From contig BROI01000005.1 in NCBI GenBank assembly GCA_027923505.1, forward strand, positions 1 to 64,000: a DNA stretch of 64,000 nucleotides, given 5' to 3'. This document shows, in pieces, positions 20,132-30,761 of this stretch. The notes below the pieces were generated by a model. It was not told where the DNA came from and did no database searches. It was given only the letters and a program-made list of their open reading frames with translations. The DNA is from Mayamaea pseudoterrestris. Lineage: Eukaryota > Bacillariophyta > Bacillariophyceae > Sellaphorales > Sellaphoraceae. Made by a program: the position numbers and the translations under genes. How positions within the stretch are numbered: position 1 is the first letter of the stretch; every line of letters starts with the position of its first letter.

Positions 20132-22030
20132 TTAATCAGAATTTGACCGCTTCTCGTAGACAATCTGGCTTGGCTGTTCGTGAAACCCACGACCATCATC
20201 TCGAGTAATGTCATAGAGAATGCCTGCCTTTTGCATGGCAAAGTACATGTGCTTTCCATCGGGCGAAAAGGCAAGGCCTGCCGTTTCGTCTGTGCGTGTT
20301 TGAAGCGTGTCGACAAGAGTGTACGTTCCTCGGTCATCTTTGGCCGAGACGCCGCATGCATTGTCGGCGTCTTGTGTAAAGAAGAACACGTCGCCAGCAT
20401 TATCTTGGGCCGTTCGGACAATCTGATCAGGCTGCCCATCGAATCGCCCAATCTTTGTTGACTGTTCCGTGTACGTTCCATCCAGTAGATCGAGTGTGAA
20501 CATTTTCTTGGCCGTCTTTGAGATGAAATATAGACGATCGCCGATCTGGTCAATGCCTTCTGCGCCAGGAAAGTTCTCGCCTCCATTAATCCTTGCGGCG
20601 TCTACGTCAAAGGTCCAGCGAAAAGTGTTGTCGGATGGCCTGAGTAAGAGATAAGTTGTTGACCCACTTCCAATCAACATGCTCCATGGATCCGACCAGT
20701 CAGGATCATCCGGGATAAACCGCCGCAAAGTACTGTTAGCGTCGTCTTCTGTAACAAAAAACTCTGGCGCTGATTGGTTACGCGTCCAATGGGCAAACGA
20801 TTCAAACTTGGCGCCGTTAGTCTCGTCACCAACGGTTAGCATGCGAGATGCTCGTCGACCAGTTGGGTCCACCTGATAGCAGCGACCTCTGTTGACCTCC
20901 TCGCATGTGACATAGGCATTCCACGGCGTTTTTCCGCCTCCGCAGTTCTTGGACGTGTTGGTGAGTAGCATCTTGTAGTTGATAACATTGCCTTGGGCGT
21001 CAAATTCAAAGACTCCGACGCCACCCTCATTGTCATCGACTTCAGAGTTGCTCAAGTAAACCCAACCACCGTCGCCAGTTGTAAAGGTCGCACCAAAGTC
21101 AAACATGGCATGGGAACTAACTGTAGACGTCTTTCCAGTGATTGGATACTCAACTCTCTTGCCGGCATTTGCAATCATCTTTGATGAAAGGCCCCGGGAG
21201 AGCAAAAGCTGATTTTCGCGATGGTCGAGCTTGCCAGCAATATATTCAGCAGCCGACGAGGCAACGGGAGACGATGACGGTAACTGCGTCGGCAGAAAAG
21301 TCGTAGGAGGAGATTCTTGAATAGAGTCGTGACTAGCAGTCGGCGACATCGTAGGTTCAGAGGCAGGCATTGGAGTTGTAAATGAAACATGCGACGAATC
21401 CAAGGAGGGCGCAGTCTTGGCGGGTCCTTCATTTTTTGCGTCGTCCCGCAACAAGCCAGCAAGCATGGCTGGCAGCAAGACAACGAGGCAAAGAATGAAA
21501 AAAGCAAGGAAGAAGCAGCGGCTCGGAGACTCCTTTGTCTTCTGTACAACCTTTGACCATGTATATCCTTTCTGGAATGTATTAGGAGGATCGATCGCCT
21601 TGTCAATCACATCACCTTCTTCGATAGATCGAGGAGAGTCTAATGTCAGGTCTCCAAATGAAAACTGTGACAAGACCGTCTCGGAGCAGCTTGATGCTGC
21701 ATGCATCAAAGTCTCTCGGTTCTTCGTTTCATGGTTGCCCTTGTTGCGAGCAAAAGTGACGGCCGCTTCCATGTCGAATACACTGCTTGCTTCGTCGTAA
21801 GCTATTGGAGGAACCAAGGGTTGATCAGTGTCAACAGAGAGCAGCGTCGTTGTATCAAACGTTTCAGCTAAATGATCAATCGTATCGTCTGTTGCGAAAA
21901 CTTGGTTGCCCTCTGTCGTGTTTGGCTTGATTGCGTCATCCGTTTCTTTGGACAATTGACAAGGTGCGCCTTCGTCATTGGCTGAATGCTCGTCGCCGTC
22001 ATGGTCGTCCCCAACCTCCATCATTGACAT
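20132..22030 (-). CDS. Type II membrane protein with DUF839 / PhoX-like beta-propeller domain (copy 1)
   Basis: A single exon of 632 residues. An acidic cytosolic N-terminus of about 170 residues precedes one membrane segment (about 172-195), then a Ser/Pro/Thr stalk (PASEPTMSPTAS) and an extracytosolic DUF839/PhoX-like domain (about 260-625). Motifs include GKTPWNAYVTCEE, similar to the Cys/Glu metal-site region of PhoX phosphatases, plus GRCYQVDPTGRR, GENFPGAEGIDQ and TAGLAFSPDGKHMYFAMQ. Most PhoX enzymes are secreted phosphomonoesterases; here the domain would be tethered to the plasma or endomembrane. It shares this architecture and many motifs with the gene at 24705-26513, so the two are paralogues. 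Phosphatase activity is inferred from family only. Confidence 0.85.
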   Translation of the reverse strand: MSMMEVGDDHDGDEHSANDEGAPCQLSKETDDAIKPNTTEGNQVFATDDTIDHLAETFDTTTLLSVDTDQPLVPPIAYDEASSVFDMEAAVTFARNKGNHETKNRETLMHAASSCSETVLSQFSFGDLTLDSPRSIEEGDVIDKAIDPPNTFQKGYTWSKVVQKTKESPSRCFFLAFFILCLVVLLPAMLAGLLRDDAKNEGPAKTAPSLDSSHVSFTTPMPASEPTMSPTASHDSIQESPPTTFLPTQLPSSSPVASSAAEYIAGKLDHRENQLLLSRGLSSKMIANAGKRVEYPITGKTSTVSSHAMFDFGATFTTGDGGWVYLSNSEVDDNEGGVGVFEFDAQGNVINYKMLLTNTSKNCGGGKTPWNAYVTCEEVNRGRCYQVDPTGRRASRMLTVGDETNGAKFESFAHWTRNQSAPEFFVTEDDANSTLRRFIPDDPDWSDPWSMLIGSGSTTYLLLRPSDNTFRWTFDVDAARINGGENFPGAEGIDQIGDRLYFISKTAKKMFTLDLLDGTYTEQSTKIGRFDGQPDQIVRTAQDNAGDVFFFTQDADNACGVSAKDDRGTYTLVDTLQTRTDETAGLAFSPDGKHMYFAMQKAGILYDITRDDGRGFHEQPSQIVYEKRSNSD

Positions 22031-22323
22031 GATAGCAGCTCTTCCAAAAGATCTTCTTTTGCATTACAGCGCTTTAGAACAATGAATCTTGCTGCAAAGT
22101 TCGTTCTTTCCCTTTGGCAAGCGAAGATTCGACAATGGATGAGCATTTGATTCGATCGACAAAAAGTCGACAGAAATTGCCTGATGTCGCATCGTTATAG
22201 TTTTTGTGCCGGTCAGACAAATCCAATGACATGAGACGATGCCCATCACGGTATTAACTGCCAGCTATCTTGAAGTGGGTTACGGCAGTACGAAGTACAA
22301 AGTACTTAAATGTGTACAGTTTC

Positions 22324-24132
22324 TTATGACTGTTCATCTCCATCTTCGCCAGTCAACCACTCTGGGTTAGCCTGAAGAAACTCGAACAGAGTTGTGCGGG
22401 AATGATTATCTTGACGAATTTGTTTGTCGCGCAGAAAAGGATGACGCTCGAGCTTTGTTTCGTCAATCTCATTAGAATTGGTGACCAATGCAAGAACATG
22501 TGGATACAAAACAGGTGCAATTACTTTCGATCGGTGAAGCGCAGCAGGGTATGCGTTAAGTAGCGTCCGAATACCATCAGTCCAGCTTCGCTGGCCAGCC
22601 TTCATGGCCATGATCAATGGAAGCTGGCCTGTTTCGCCTTGAGGAGTTTCGGCGGCTTTGGGATAGTGCTGCAAGAGCATTTTGATGACCTAGTGATATT
22701 GAAGGAGTTTGGATGTTTAGTTGGCACCTACAAACAATGAACAAGATCCTGTCTGCTTCGATTATGCACTCTGACATACCTTGTCAAAAGGATTGGTTGT
22801 CTGAGAAACTGTGATGGATGAAAAGAAGCTGGCAGTCTCTGAGACGACACTAGCGTCATCCGAGAAATTGGTGGCAATCACTGCAGCCGCGGCGTTTGCT
22901 GACATAACGTCATTGTATCGCCCAAGGAATGAAGAAGCCTTCGCAGCAATATGGAGCGGAAGGTTGCCATCCTCGTCCATCTCGGAAACTTGATGAGGAT
23001 GAATTGAAATTGCGAGTCGGATCATTTCTGGAGGACATCCGTATCCAATCAAGCCGACTGAAGAATGCACAATACGAAACTGGCGCGCAACACTAACCGT
23101 CTCGTTGAGAACTGGGCTCAAGCTCGATTCTCGGTCTGCCACATCCACATAAACAGGCAACACATCATCTTCCGTAGGCTCGCGTCCTCTGTGCTGCTCA
23201 TACGCCCATTCCGCCGCCCTCTTTTGTTCCTCGTCGCTTGCAGGAGACGTAGCTTGCGGCATGTACCTTTCCGCATCAGTTCCTTCATGTTCCAATCGGG
23301 CCTCTGTCAATCGAGTCACAATGCGGCGGGCCTTGTCCCACAGTTCACCGAGTTCGCGATGGACCCGCATCGCAGAGACAAGTGCTGCATGTTCTGGTGC
23401 ATCCTTATTTCCTGCTCGAGACGCATCGATATCCGTAATGACTCGGCGGACGCGCTGGCGATAGCGCCCAAACAAGAGCGCCAAGGGCGTCATGCCGCGA
23501 GAGTCTCTGACAGTCATGACATTTCGGACCACTTTCTCACATTTTTCAACATCAAAGTCAGTGTAAGAATCATTTAAATAATCGTCTTCGTCTTCAAAAC
23601 CAAGCGTCGGCTCATGCTCTCGTCCCTTGTCAACGGATATAAATCCTTCCTTGAGCGTCTGATCAAGGAGTAGCATGAACGCTCCCATCTCTAAATTTCG
23701 GAATGACATGCAAGCAGAATGAGCCGGAGTCCGTCCAACATTGTTCGTGTCGACGCATGGAGAAGCTTCCTTCCAATTAGCTCCGCATTCGAGCAAGGCG
23801 CGCATTGCCTCCACCGAGCAGCGATGGCTCGCCGCAATGTGAAGGGGCGTTGCTCCAGAATCATTCTTGAGCCGGCTCGCTGCTTGTAGTGCCAAAGTTA
23901 CGTCCACTGGAGGATCTCCGCTGCGAAATGCCGCGTGAAGAGGAGTGTCGCCATGAACATCTTCGCGAAGCAAAATATCCGATGGATGCGATTTGGCTCG
24001 TCTCAAAACAGCCGCCCAATTGACGTGGTTCTGATTGTCAAGCTTGCAAAAGATTTCAAACTGTTTTGCTGTAACGCGACGAGGCGTTTCAGCTCCGCTT
24101 CCATCGCTTGGATAAATGACATTGGGTCGCAT
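22324..24132 (-). CDS. Ankyrin-repeat protein
   Basis: Two minus-strand exons (22780-24132, then 22324-22689) join in frame across a 90-nt GTATGT...TAG intron to give 572 residues. Ankyrin-type repeats are visible at HGDTPLHAAFRSGDPPVDV, SGATPLHIAASHRCSVEAM, GRTPAHSACMSFRNL and, after a charged region, GNLPLHIAAKASSFLGRYN. The second exon continues with VIKMLLQHYPKAAETP and LPLIMAMKAGQRSWTDGIR, which are also ankyrin-like. No leader or membrane segment. Large families of such proteins with a 'HPHQVSEMDEDGNLPLHIA' style occur in diatoms; function is unknown, presumably protein binding. It sits between two DUF839 paralogues on the same strand. Confidence 0.85.
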
Positions 24133-24704
24133 TATGCTGGTAACTTCAATCTTGGTCTTGGTCGATGCGAGCTAAGCAAGCAGACGCTTTATATGATGAC
24201 AGGCACGGACCGAACCGATCAAGAACAAGACCTATAGAAGCAAATCCCTTAGCTGCCGCTACAGCAAGCTAGCAATCGGCAAGATTGTAGACGCAACCTT
24301 CAACGTGCGATCAGAACATGCCGCAAACGGCCGATGAAAGTGGAGAGAACCTCGCTCTATCGAAACGGCGTCGAGCGATGACGTCCCACTCACCCGTGAC
24401 TGGACTTTCAAAGCGCGGCGCCCGCGCTACTTTGCTCCTGAAAAGTGATTCATTGGCGTTCGACAGACAAGAAACGGACATAATTAAAAAATGTATGTCG
24501 AACGCCGCTAAGTCACCATTCACGATTAAAAAATGACGCAACCGAATGATTAGCTACCTGATCTTGTGCCGCGCTTTCACCCGCCAAATCGTTGTCGGCA
24601 GCAGTCCATGCAACTTACGTAGCATACAAGTACCCTCATACAGTATTTTTGAGCAAGCTGCTAGCTGTTGTTCATGTCTACGAAAACGCAATTTAAATTA
24701 GCAG
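24133..24704. other. Intergenic, nothing firm
   Basis: Upstream of the ankyrin gene and downstream of DUF839 copy 2. Nearly complementary 72- and 76-codon frames on opposite strands (about 24311-24541) show no domain and were left out. Confidence 0.35.
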
Positions 24705-26415
24705 TCAATTACTTCCCGCACTCTCATATGTAATATGCGGCGGCCGAATTTGAAAGCCCAGTCCATCATTTCTTGTAATGTCGTAAAGAACGCCCGCTCT
24801 GTGTAAGGCAAAGTACATATGCTTGCCGTTCGGTGAAAATGCCAGTCCTGTTGCTTCATCCCCGCCTTCGCTCGCGCCGACGATTGAATATGGGCCTTGC
24901 GCATTGCGCGCGGTAATTTGAAACGCATTGTCCGCATTCTGTGAATAGTAAAAATTGTCACTGGCATTTACTTCCTTGATTCTCACGAGCTGATCATACT
25001 GGCCGTCTGTGGATTGCTCCGAGTAGGTTCCTTCCAAGAGGTCCAAGACAAACATTCGTTTAAATCTCTTGGAAACAAAATATAGGCAATTTTCATATTG
25101 ATCAACGCTTGTGGGTCCAGGAAAATATTCTTCAGCATTGACTTGAGCTTCGTCGGCATTGAATGTCCAGTCAAATGTCCTATCATGGGGCTTTAGCAGT
25201 AAATACATGGTTGTCCCTGGGCCAAGAAGCATGTTCCAAGGATTCGACCAATCGACTTGATCGGGAATGAATCTTTGCAAACTGTCATTTTCGCCATCAG
25301 CGGTAACGAAAAAGTGAGGTCCAGACTTTAGTAATGTCCAATACGCAAAGGAGTTAACGTGGCCACCGTCCGTCTCCTCGCCAACGGTTATCATAGAGGT
25401 ATCCCGTTGACCGGTCGGATCCACTTGATAGCAACGCCCATTGGTAGAGTCTTCACAGCTGATCCAAGCGTCCCAAGGTGTCTTGCCGCACCCTCTGGAG
25501 TTGTTCGTACCGGTAGACAATATAGTGTACTCTATCGCCATGCCATCGTTGTCGAATGTCAGCGCTCCTATATTGCCTTGCTCGTCCGCGTTGCTCACGA
25601 AAATCCAACCACCACTGGAAGTATGAAACGTTTCTCCCAAGTTAGTTTCTGACTGAAACGTACTGTGAGAAGCCAACCCAGTCGATGGATACTGGACTGG
25701 CATGCCAGCGGTTGCAATGATCTTGGACGACAAGCCTTGGGACAACACAAGGTGATTTTCTGATACGACGAGCTTGCCGGGAACATATTCCATTGAAGCT
25801 ATAGACGACATGTTGGCGGATTTTGATCGTCTTTGCAAAAAGACGACGGCAACAGTCACGAGCAGTACTGCCAGTCCAAGGACTGCTGCTGTAACAATTG
25901 CCGATCGCTTGGGATTGCCGCGCATCTTTCGCACGAAATTGATCCGAAGGCTCTTGGCTATGGATACTCGCGGTGTAGACGGCTCCGTAGACTCCTCAAA
26001 ATCGTCATCGTCGAAAGCAGGTGGACACTCCAACGATTTCTGATCATCCGACCAAGTCTGAGATACGGATGCATCGGCATTGTCGTCGGACAAGGATTTT
26101 ACCTGATGATAGGCTTTGGTGACCTTTTTAGCTTTTTTCTTGGCCGAACGCATCGAAACGGCGCGACTGTCCGCTTCTTTCTTTGCCTTAATTATTGAAT
26201 TCGACGATTTTGGTTGTGGCAGTGCGCTTTTAGACCTGCTGTCTTTCTCAACTGGCGGCTTGCCGCAGTACACCACTTTCCTCATTTGCTCCAGTTTCTC
26301 CTTGTCTAAGTCACTGGAATGTGGGTCAGTTTCAGCTTTTGACGTATGAGCAGACAGTCTTTCATTGACCTTTTCCTTCTCGTCCTGTAGGATGTCACTA
26401 CCGGCTTCGATATCA

Positions 26416-26447
<32 letters not shown>

Positions 26448-26513
26448 TATACTGGGCGATTGACTCTCTTCGTCACTCATTTCGGACTGCGTCATGTATA
26501 TACAAGCATTCAA
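24705..26513 (-). CDS. Type II membrane protein with DUF839 / PhoX-like domain (copy 2)
   Basis: A single exon of up to 602 residues; starts at the second or third Met (26495 or 26480) are also possible. A charged cytosolic N-terminus with a run of about 12 Asp precedes one membrane segment (about 204-226), and the DUF839 domain fills about 240-600. Shared with copy 1: ENHLVLSQGLSSKIIATAG, GKTPWDAWISCED (CED where copy 1 has CEE), GRCYQVDPTGQR, EYFPGPTSVDQ and ATGLAFSPNGKHMYFALH. The cytosolic parts are unrelated, so the pair has diverged for long or exchanged N-termini. Likely an extracellular or lumenal enzyme or propeller, with substrate unknown. Confidence 0.85.
26416..26447 (-). repeat. 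Trinucleotide microsatellite coding poly-Asp
   Basis: About ten tandem cgt units on the plus strand read as GAC (Asp) on the coding strand of DUF839 copy 2. It lies in the cytosolic tail, where length changes would stay in frame. Confidence 0.9.
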
Positions 26514-27300
26514 ACATTGGACTCCTTGTTTTTGAAACAGTGAGGGGAGAAAAGCCGCTGCCCTTGGTCGAAGTTGGCCGCTCCGTGATGGATTTGGCGA
26601 TCACGATTCACATCAACGATGCGACGTCAATCGTGATCTTAGTACCGCTCTGACTTTAACGCGGCGCACCAACATTGCAACCATCCGCCATCCATCAAGC
26701 TGGACGATGCTTCACCCATGATACTTACGATAGAGCGGCAGTCTAATGGCATGTACATGGTATCAAAAAGGCGACGCAAAAGATGCCAATGAAAGCATAT
26801 AAATTGACTTTAAACCTCAGTGGCTCTGGCTGCATCCATGATACATCGGCATGCCACTGGCTGCTGGCTGCTTCTATTAGATGGCTAGTTTAGAATTCAC
26901 CATTGCACGATTTAGCTCATGATGCTCTATTGAAGGACTTCAATTGGAACCTGCGTTAGAACTTGTCCGCCATGACTAAGACGCATTCATGTACTCACAA
27001 GATTGGCCATGTGTGACGAGGTGCTCGCTGAAAATTTGTGGCTAAAACGGAAGGAGTATGAGTCATGGTGTAATTTTGGCCTTGAGCAAAGCCCATCGCT
27101 CATTCTTCGACCTGCAAGTATAGCAGTTTTGTCGATCATTCCGGGATAGGAAACCATTCGTCTTCCGAGTCATTTGTATTGAATCAGGACGGAACGAGAA
27201 TCACTCTCATTGCAACACAATCTGCAACAAAATAGCTGAGCAATCGCGCAGCGCCCTCATCCTTCACTCGAATCAAGTATTTCAAACTTCAAACGTAACA
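26514..27300. other. Intergenic, divergent promoters
   Basis: 787 bases between the divergent DUF839 copy 2 and the S/APT-repeat gene. No frame with a domain, no RNA gene and no clear repeat was seen. Confidence 0.4.
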
Positions 27301-28422
27301 ATGATGGACATCAATCAGACCCGTCATGGGCGAAGTGCCGCCATGATGATTGTAATTGTCGCCTCGGTGGGATTGCTGTGCTGCTACCATGAGCAGAATG
27401 TTCGACGACACTTTTCTCCAAGCTCAATTGCGAATCCAGAGAAGGTCCATCTCGAAACTGAACGCCGAAATCTCATGCTTGCTGGAATAGACCTTGATGT
27501 AGATGAGTTGCACGACCTTGTCATGGTCAAGCGTTACAAGACGGACGAGCCTTCCATGGCGCCAAGCCTTGCACCTGCATCTCGCCCGCCACTCGGCAGG
27601 AAACAACGAAAGCGCCAACGAAACCGGCGAAAGAAGCGAAACAGCAGTCCATCCTCCATTGTTCCGACCCAGTCGCTTGGTACGCAAGCACCAACTTGGG
27701 TGTATTCGTACATGCGTGGGCCAGAGCCAACTGCGGAAATTGAATCAGCGGCACCATCAACTTTGAACACAACGAGCGAGCCTTCAATGGCGCCATCGCT
27801 AGTCTTGACGACAGCTCCTCCAACCGTTACAATTGGAAATGAGAATATGAGCGACAAAAGAAACAGAAATCAAGTTATAAAAGATCAAGAGCAGTCCATC
27901 TCGTTCATGACTGAAGCACCAACTTTTCAGTTGGCAACGGAAACTCCAACTATCGGCATTATTGGCACGCATCCTCCAACACTTACTCCCCGCAATATGC
28001 AGCCATCATCTGCTCCAACTAGATTGACAGCTGCTCCATCCTTTTTATTTGACAACATGGAAGGAGTCCCGACCACTACTCCAGTCAAGATGCGCATGCG
28101 TAAAACCATTGCACCAACCGTTCGCATGCGGCGCCGACGATCCAAGACAGTGGCACCGACGCGCCGCATGCGACGGCGTCCACCGACGATTGCCCCCACG
28201 CGGCGCAAGCGGCGCACCATTACGGCAGCACCAACGGCAAATGCCGCCGCTCCATTGACATTAACACCTTCGAGTGCAGCACCAACGAGTACAGCACCGT
28301 CCGTCGTACCCGATCCCACCCAGGAACCAACGGTGCACATGTTTACCGACTTTTGGCCGACGCCGTCGCCAGTGATTGCGACGGAGCTGCCGCAGTCGGA
28401 AGTGAATGGTAACAGAGATTGA
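27301..28422 (+). CDS. Signal-anchored S/APT-repeat protein with Arg-rich block (diatom surface/secretory type)
   Basis: A single exon of 373 residues. A hydrophobic segment at about 14-29 (MMIVIVASVGLLCCYH) is a signal anchor or uncleaved signal peptide. The rest is low complexity, built on P/S/A-T units: EPSMAPSLAP (twice in variant form), AAPSF, TEAPTF and TAAPTANAAAP. Two clusters are strongly basic: GRKQRKRQRNRRKKR (about 100-114) and a three-fold unit of the form APTxRMRRR between about 260 and 310. The mix of Ser/Thr/Pro units with polycationic blocks recalls silica- or wall-associated diatom proteins, but no RXL silaffin site was seen, so this is inference only. No catalytic domain. 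Confidence 0.8.
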   Translation: MMDINQTRHGRSAAMMIVIVASVGLLCCYHEQNVRRHFSPSSIANPEKVHLETERRNLMLAGIDLDVDELHDLVMVKRYKTDEPSMAPSLAPASRPPLGRKQRKRQRNRRKKRNSSPSSIVPTQSLGTQAPTWVYSYMRGPEPTAEIESAAPSTLNTTSEPSMAPSLVLTTAPPTVTIGNENMSDKRNRNQVIKDQEQSISFMTEAPTFQLATETPTIGIIGTHPPTLTPRNMQPSSAPTRLTAAPSFLFDNMEGVPTTTPVKMRMRKTIAPTVRMRRRRSKTVAPTRRMRRRPPTIAPTRRKRRTITAAPTANAAAPLTLTPSSAAPTSTAPSVVPDPTQEPTVHMFTDFWPTPSPVIATELPQSEVNGNRD

Positions 28423-28685
28423 GCGCAGTCGTAGTGGGTGGCGGTTAGAAGGAAGTTTACATGGATGCCTGGAAAGAACATTTTGCGCGAGCAGAACTTC
28501 AATAATACATGTGCTTTAGTAGAAATCAATAAGATAAATAAATTTAATTGTGTATGATTCGGTGCTTAAGCAAGACTACGAGTAGACTGACAGTTCCAGT
28601 TGCAAATAGAGGTTTACATGTGTTTCCTCGAAACAAAGTATACTCAAGACCACATCTACCACCAGCAGGCACTACTACTGGAATT

Positions 28686-29621
28686 TTATGACAATTGCGA
28701 AAGTAGTTGATCCGCGGCTCGCTCCACGTTATTGTTGGTCGCCTGCAGCGTTCGAACCACTTGATCTTGGTCAAAGCCCATCATGACGAGCTGCTCAATG
28801 GCGGCTGGATTTGCCTCCACAACAACTGGTCGCGGCGGAGCAGCAACTGGTCGAACCATTGGACGAGCATTTGCCGCAGCCGCAGCATGATGATTCAAGA
28901 CGTTTAGTCCATTGGCTGCTGTGGATATCAAGACGCGCGGTGGCGCTTGCACCTTTTGCAGCAGCAGCGTCAAATGACTGGCAAGCCCCATGACGTTTGG
29001 AAACTGCAGTTGGAGCTTGCAAAACAAGCAGCAAGCCATCATTCCCAATATAGCGGGTTGCAGTCCCTCTTTGAACAAGACTAGGCCAAAGAGGGAGTAA
29101 AAAATTGACTTTTCCGATGCTTCCAAACCAAGAATAGAAAAGAAGCTTGGGTATAGTCGAGGCGCGTAGCAGTAGTAGAGCCACAGGCAAGTCCCCAGCA
29201 GCGGAAACGGTCCGTCGTAACGTTTGCCTGGTATGACATTGAAAGTCAGTAGCTCAAACAGTATCACGAGCGCATTGCAGACGAAACATAGCCATATGAA
29301 CCGCACGCTTCCAAGCTCACGCTCATATCTTCGCCCAAACGTCCCCAGCAGTATACCTCCAAGTAGGAGAGAACCTGGCGCGGAAAAGGTCAATTTACAA
29401 ACCATCAGGCGAAATAATATAGTAGCTATGCTCGCCGTTGGTTCATCGTTGTCGTAATAGTCGTATAGATGCCAAACGTTTCGCATCAGGTACAGCAGCA
29501 AGACTTGGGCGAGGAGCAATTTTGTCACTGGCGCGCCGTCAAACATTTTGAAATTCGAGGCTGCTGCTGCTGCATGATGACTGCGAGCGGCGGCGGCTGG
29601 AGGTACTGCTGGAGGGACCAT
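28686..29621 (-). CDS. UBAC2-like pseudo-rhomboid with C-terminal UBA domain
   Basis: 311 residues. An Ala/His-rich N-terminus is followed by about five or six hydrophobic segments from about residue 28 to 215, then a His/Ala/Pro linker and a C-terminal UBA domain (AIEQLVMMGFDQDQVVRTLQATNNN). The FGRRYERELGSVRF motif in the second membrane region matches the Derlin/UBAC2 branch of rhomboids. No GxSG serine motif and no catalytic His were found, so it should be an inactive family member. In animals UBAC2 works in the ER membrane in ubiquitin-linked protein degradation and lipid-droplet control. It is divergent from NSRP1, with ATGs 177 bases apart. Confidence 0.82.
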   Translation of the reverse strand: MVPPAVPPAAAARSHHAAAAASNFKMFDGAPVTKLLLAQVLLLYLMRNVWHLYDYYDNDEPTASIATILFRLMVCKLTFSAPGSLLLGGILLGTFGRRYERELGSVRFIWLCFVCNALVILFELLTFNVIPGKRYDGPFPLLGTCLWLYYCYAPRLYPSFFSILGLEASEKSIFYSLFGLVLFKEGLQPAILGMMACCLFCKLQLQFPNVMGLASHLTLLLQKVQAPPRVLISTAANGLNVLNHHAAAAANARPMVRPVAAPPRPVVVEANPAAIEQLVMMGFDQDQVVRTLQATNNNVERAADQLLSQLS

Positions 29622-29797
29622 AATGTTAAAAATGCGCGGGGATTTGAAAGTAATTTGATTTTGTCATCATGGTCGCGACGACGAGAGCGTTTCGGCCTTT
29701 CAAGATCGCAGCGGTTCTCATGCGACACGACGCTGCAAGGCGATCGTCGCGAGCCTTTCGCCATAATCCTCCATCAAAGTGTTTCAACTCCTTAACC

Positions 29798-30697
29798 ATG
29801 AACATTTCCTTGAACAAGAAACAACAATCAAAGAAGAGCAGTAAACTACTGGGATTCGGCTTGAACAAGCGCAATGTTTTGAGTGCCGGCGACAGTGACG
29901 ATGATGATGAAAACTCGAACGACGACGACGCTGCTCCTTCGTCGCGGTCCATTGTCAACCAAGCCATTGCGCAGGAGCAAAGCGCACTTCGCCAGCGAGC
30001 AGAAGCTGCTTTGAAACATGTATCGGCGAATGACGTTTACGACTATGACGGCGCCTACGATGACATTCACGCCAAACGACAAAGGAAGCACGACGAACAA
30101 GAATCGCTTCGCAACGACAATGCCAGCAGACAGAGTCGCTACACGGAGCAACTGCTCAAAACCAGTCGGGAGCGCAAGTTCCAGCATGAAATCATCATGG
30201 AGCGAAAGATTGCCAAGGAGCAGGAGGCCGAGTCCATGCAAGCCGACTTTCGCGACAAGGATGTCTTTGTGACGGCTTCCTACAAGCGCAAGCTGCAGGA
30301 GCGAAACTTGTGGCTGGCGCAGGAAAAGGAACGTGATGAAAAGGAAGAGAGTGTTGAAAGTAAGGGTATGGCTGGATTTTATGGTGGGCTCAATACGAAC
30401 GTTGCATTGGGGCATGGAGAGAATGAGGTTGCGATGGCACCAAAGTTGAATGACACTGCTGATGTGAGGGAGTCTACTACTCCTAAAGATGAACCATTGG
30501 AGTTCATGAATGGATTTGAACGTGCCAATGATCATGTTGCTAGTGATTCTGACGCCAATGAGCCTGCTGCAACAGAAGGCGTAGTGCAAAATATCGATCC
30601 CAACATTGCCAAGCGCGAGCAAATTGAAAAGAAGCTTGCCGACGCTCGTATCAGATACTTTAAACGGCACAATATGCTCGACAAGCTATCTCAGTAA
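29798..30697 (+). CDS. NSRP1: Nuclear speckle splicing regulatory protein 1 (NSRP1/CCDC55 family)
   Basis: I chose the ATG at 29798 (299 residues) because the product then starts like the family, with a short basic head, an acidic DSDDDDE patch and no leader. The frame is open to an ATG at 29669, which would add 43 basic residues. Family hallmarks in order: VYDYDGAYDDIHAKR, RYTEQLLKTSRERKFQHE, EAESMQADFRDKDVFVTASY, KRKLQERNLW and GMAGFYGGLN. The animal protein binds RNA and adjusts splice-site choice in nuclear speckles. The C-terminal helix (IEKKLADARIRYFKRHNM) is also typical. Call is confident; only the start is uncertain. Confidence 0.9.
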   Translation: MNISLNKKQQSKKSSKLLGFGLNKRNVLSAGDSDDDDENSNDDDAAPSSRSIVNQAIAQEQSALRQRAEAALKHVSANDVYDYDGAYDDIHAKRQRKHDEQESLRNDNASRQSRYTEQLLKTSRERKFQHEIIMERKIAKEQEAESMQADFRDKDVFVTASYKRKLQERNLWLAQEKERDEKEESVESKGMAGFYGGLNTNVALGHGENEVAMAPKLNDTADVRESTTPKDEPLEFMNGFERANDHVASDSDANEPAATEGVVQNIDPNIAKREQIEKKLADARIRYFKRHNMLDKLSQ

Positions 30698-30761
30698 AAT
30701 TTAAAGATAATAATAATAATAATAATTGGAATACGTGAATCATTGTCAGACGTTCTCTTTC

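Noticed and set aside
21175-21606. 143-codon minus-strand frame
   Set aside because: Overlaps DUF839 copy 1 in another frame; Leu/Arg-rich shadow.
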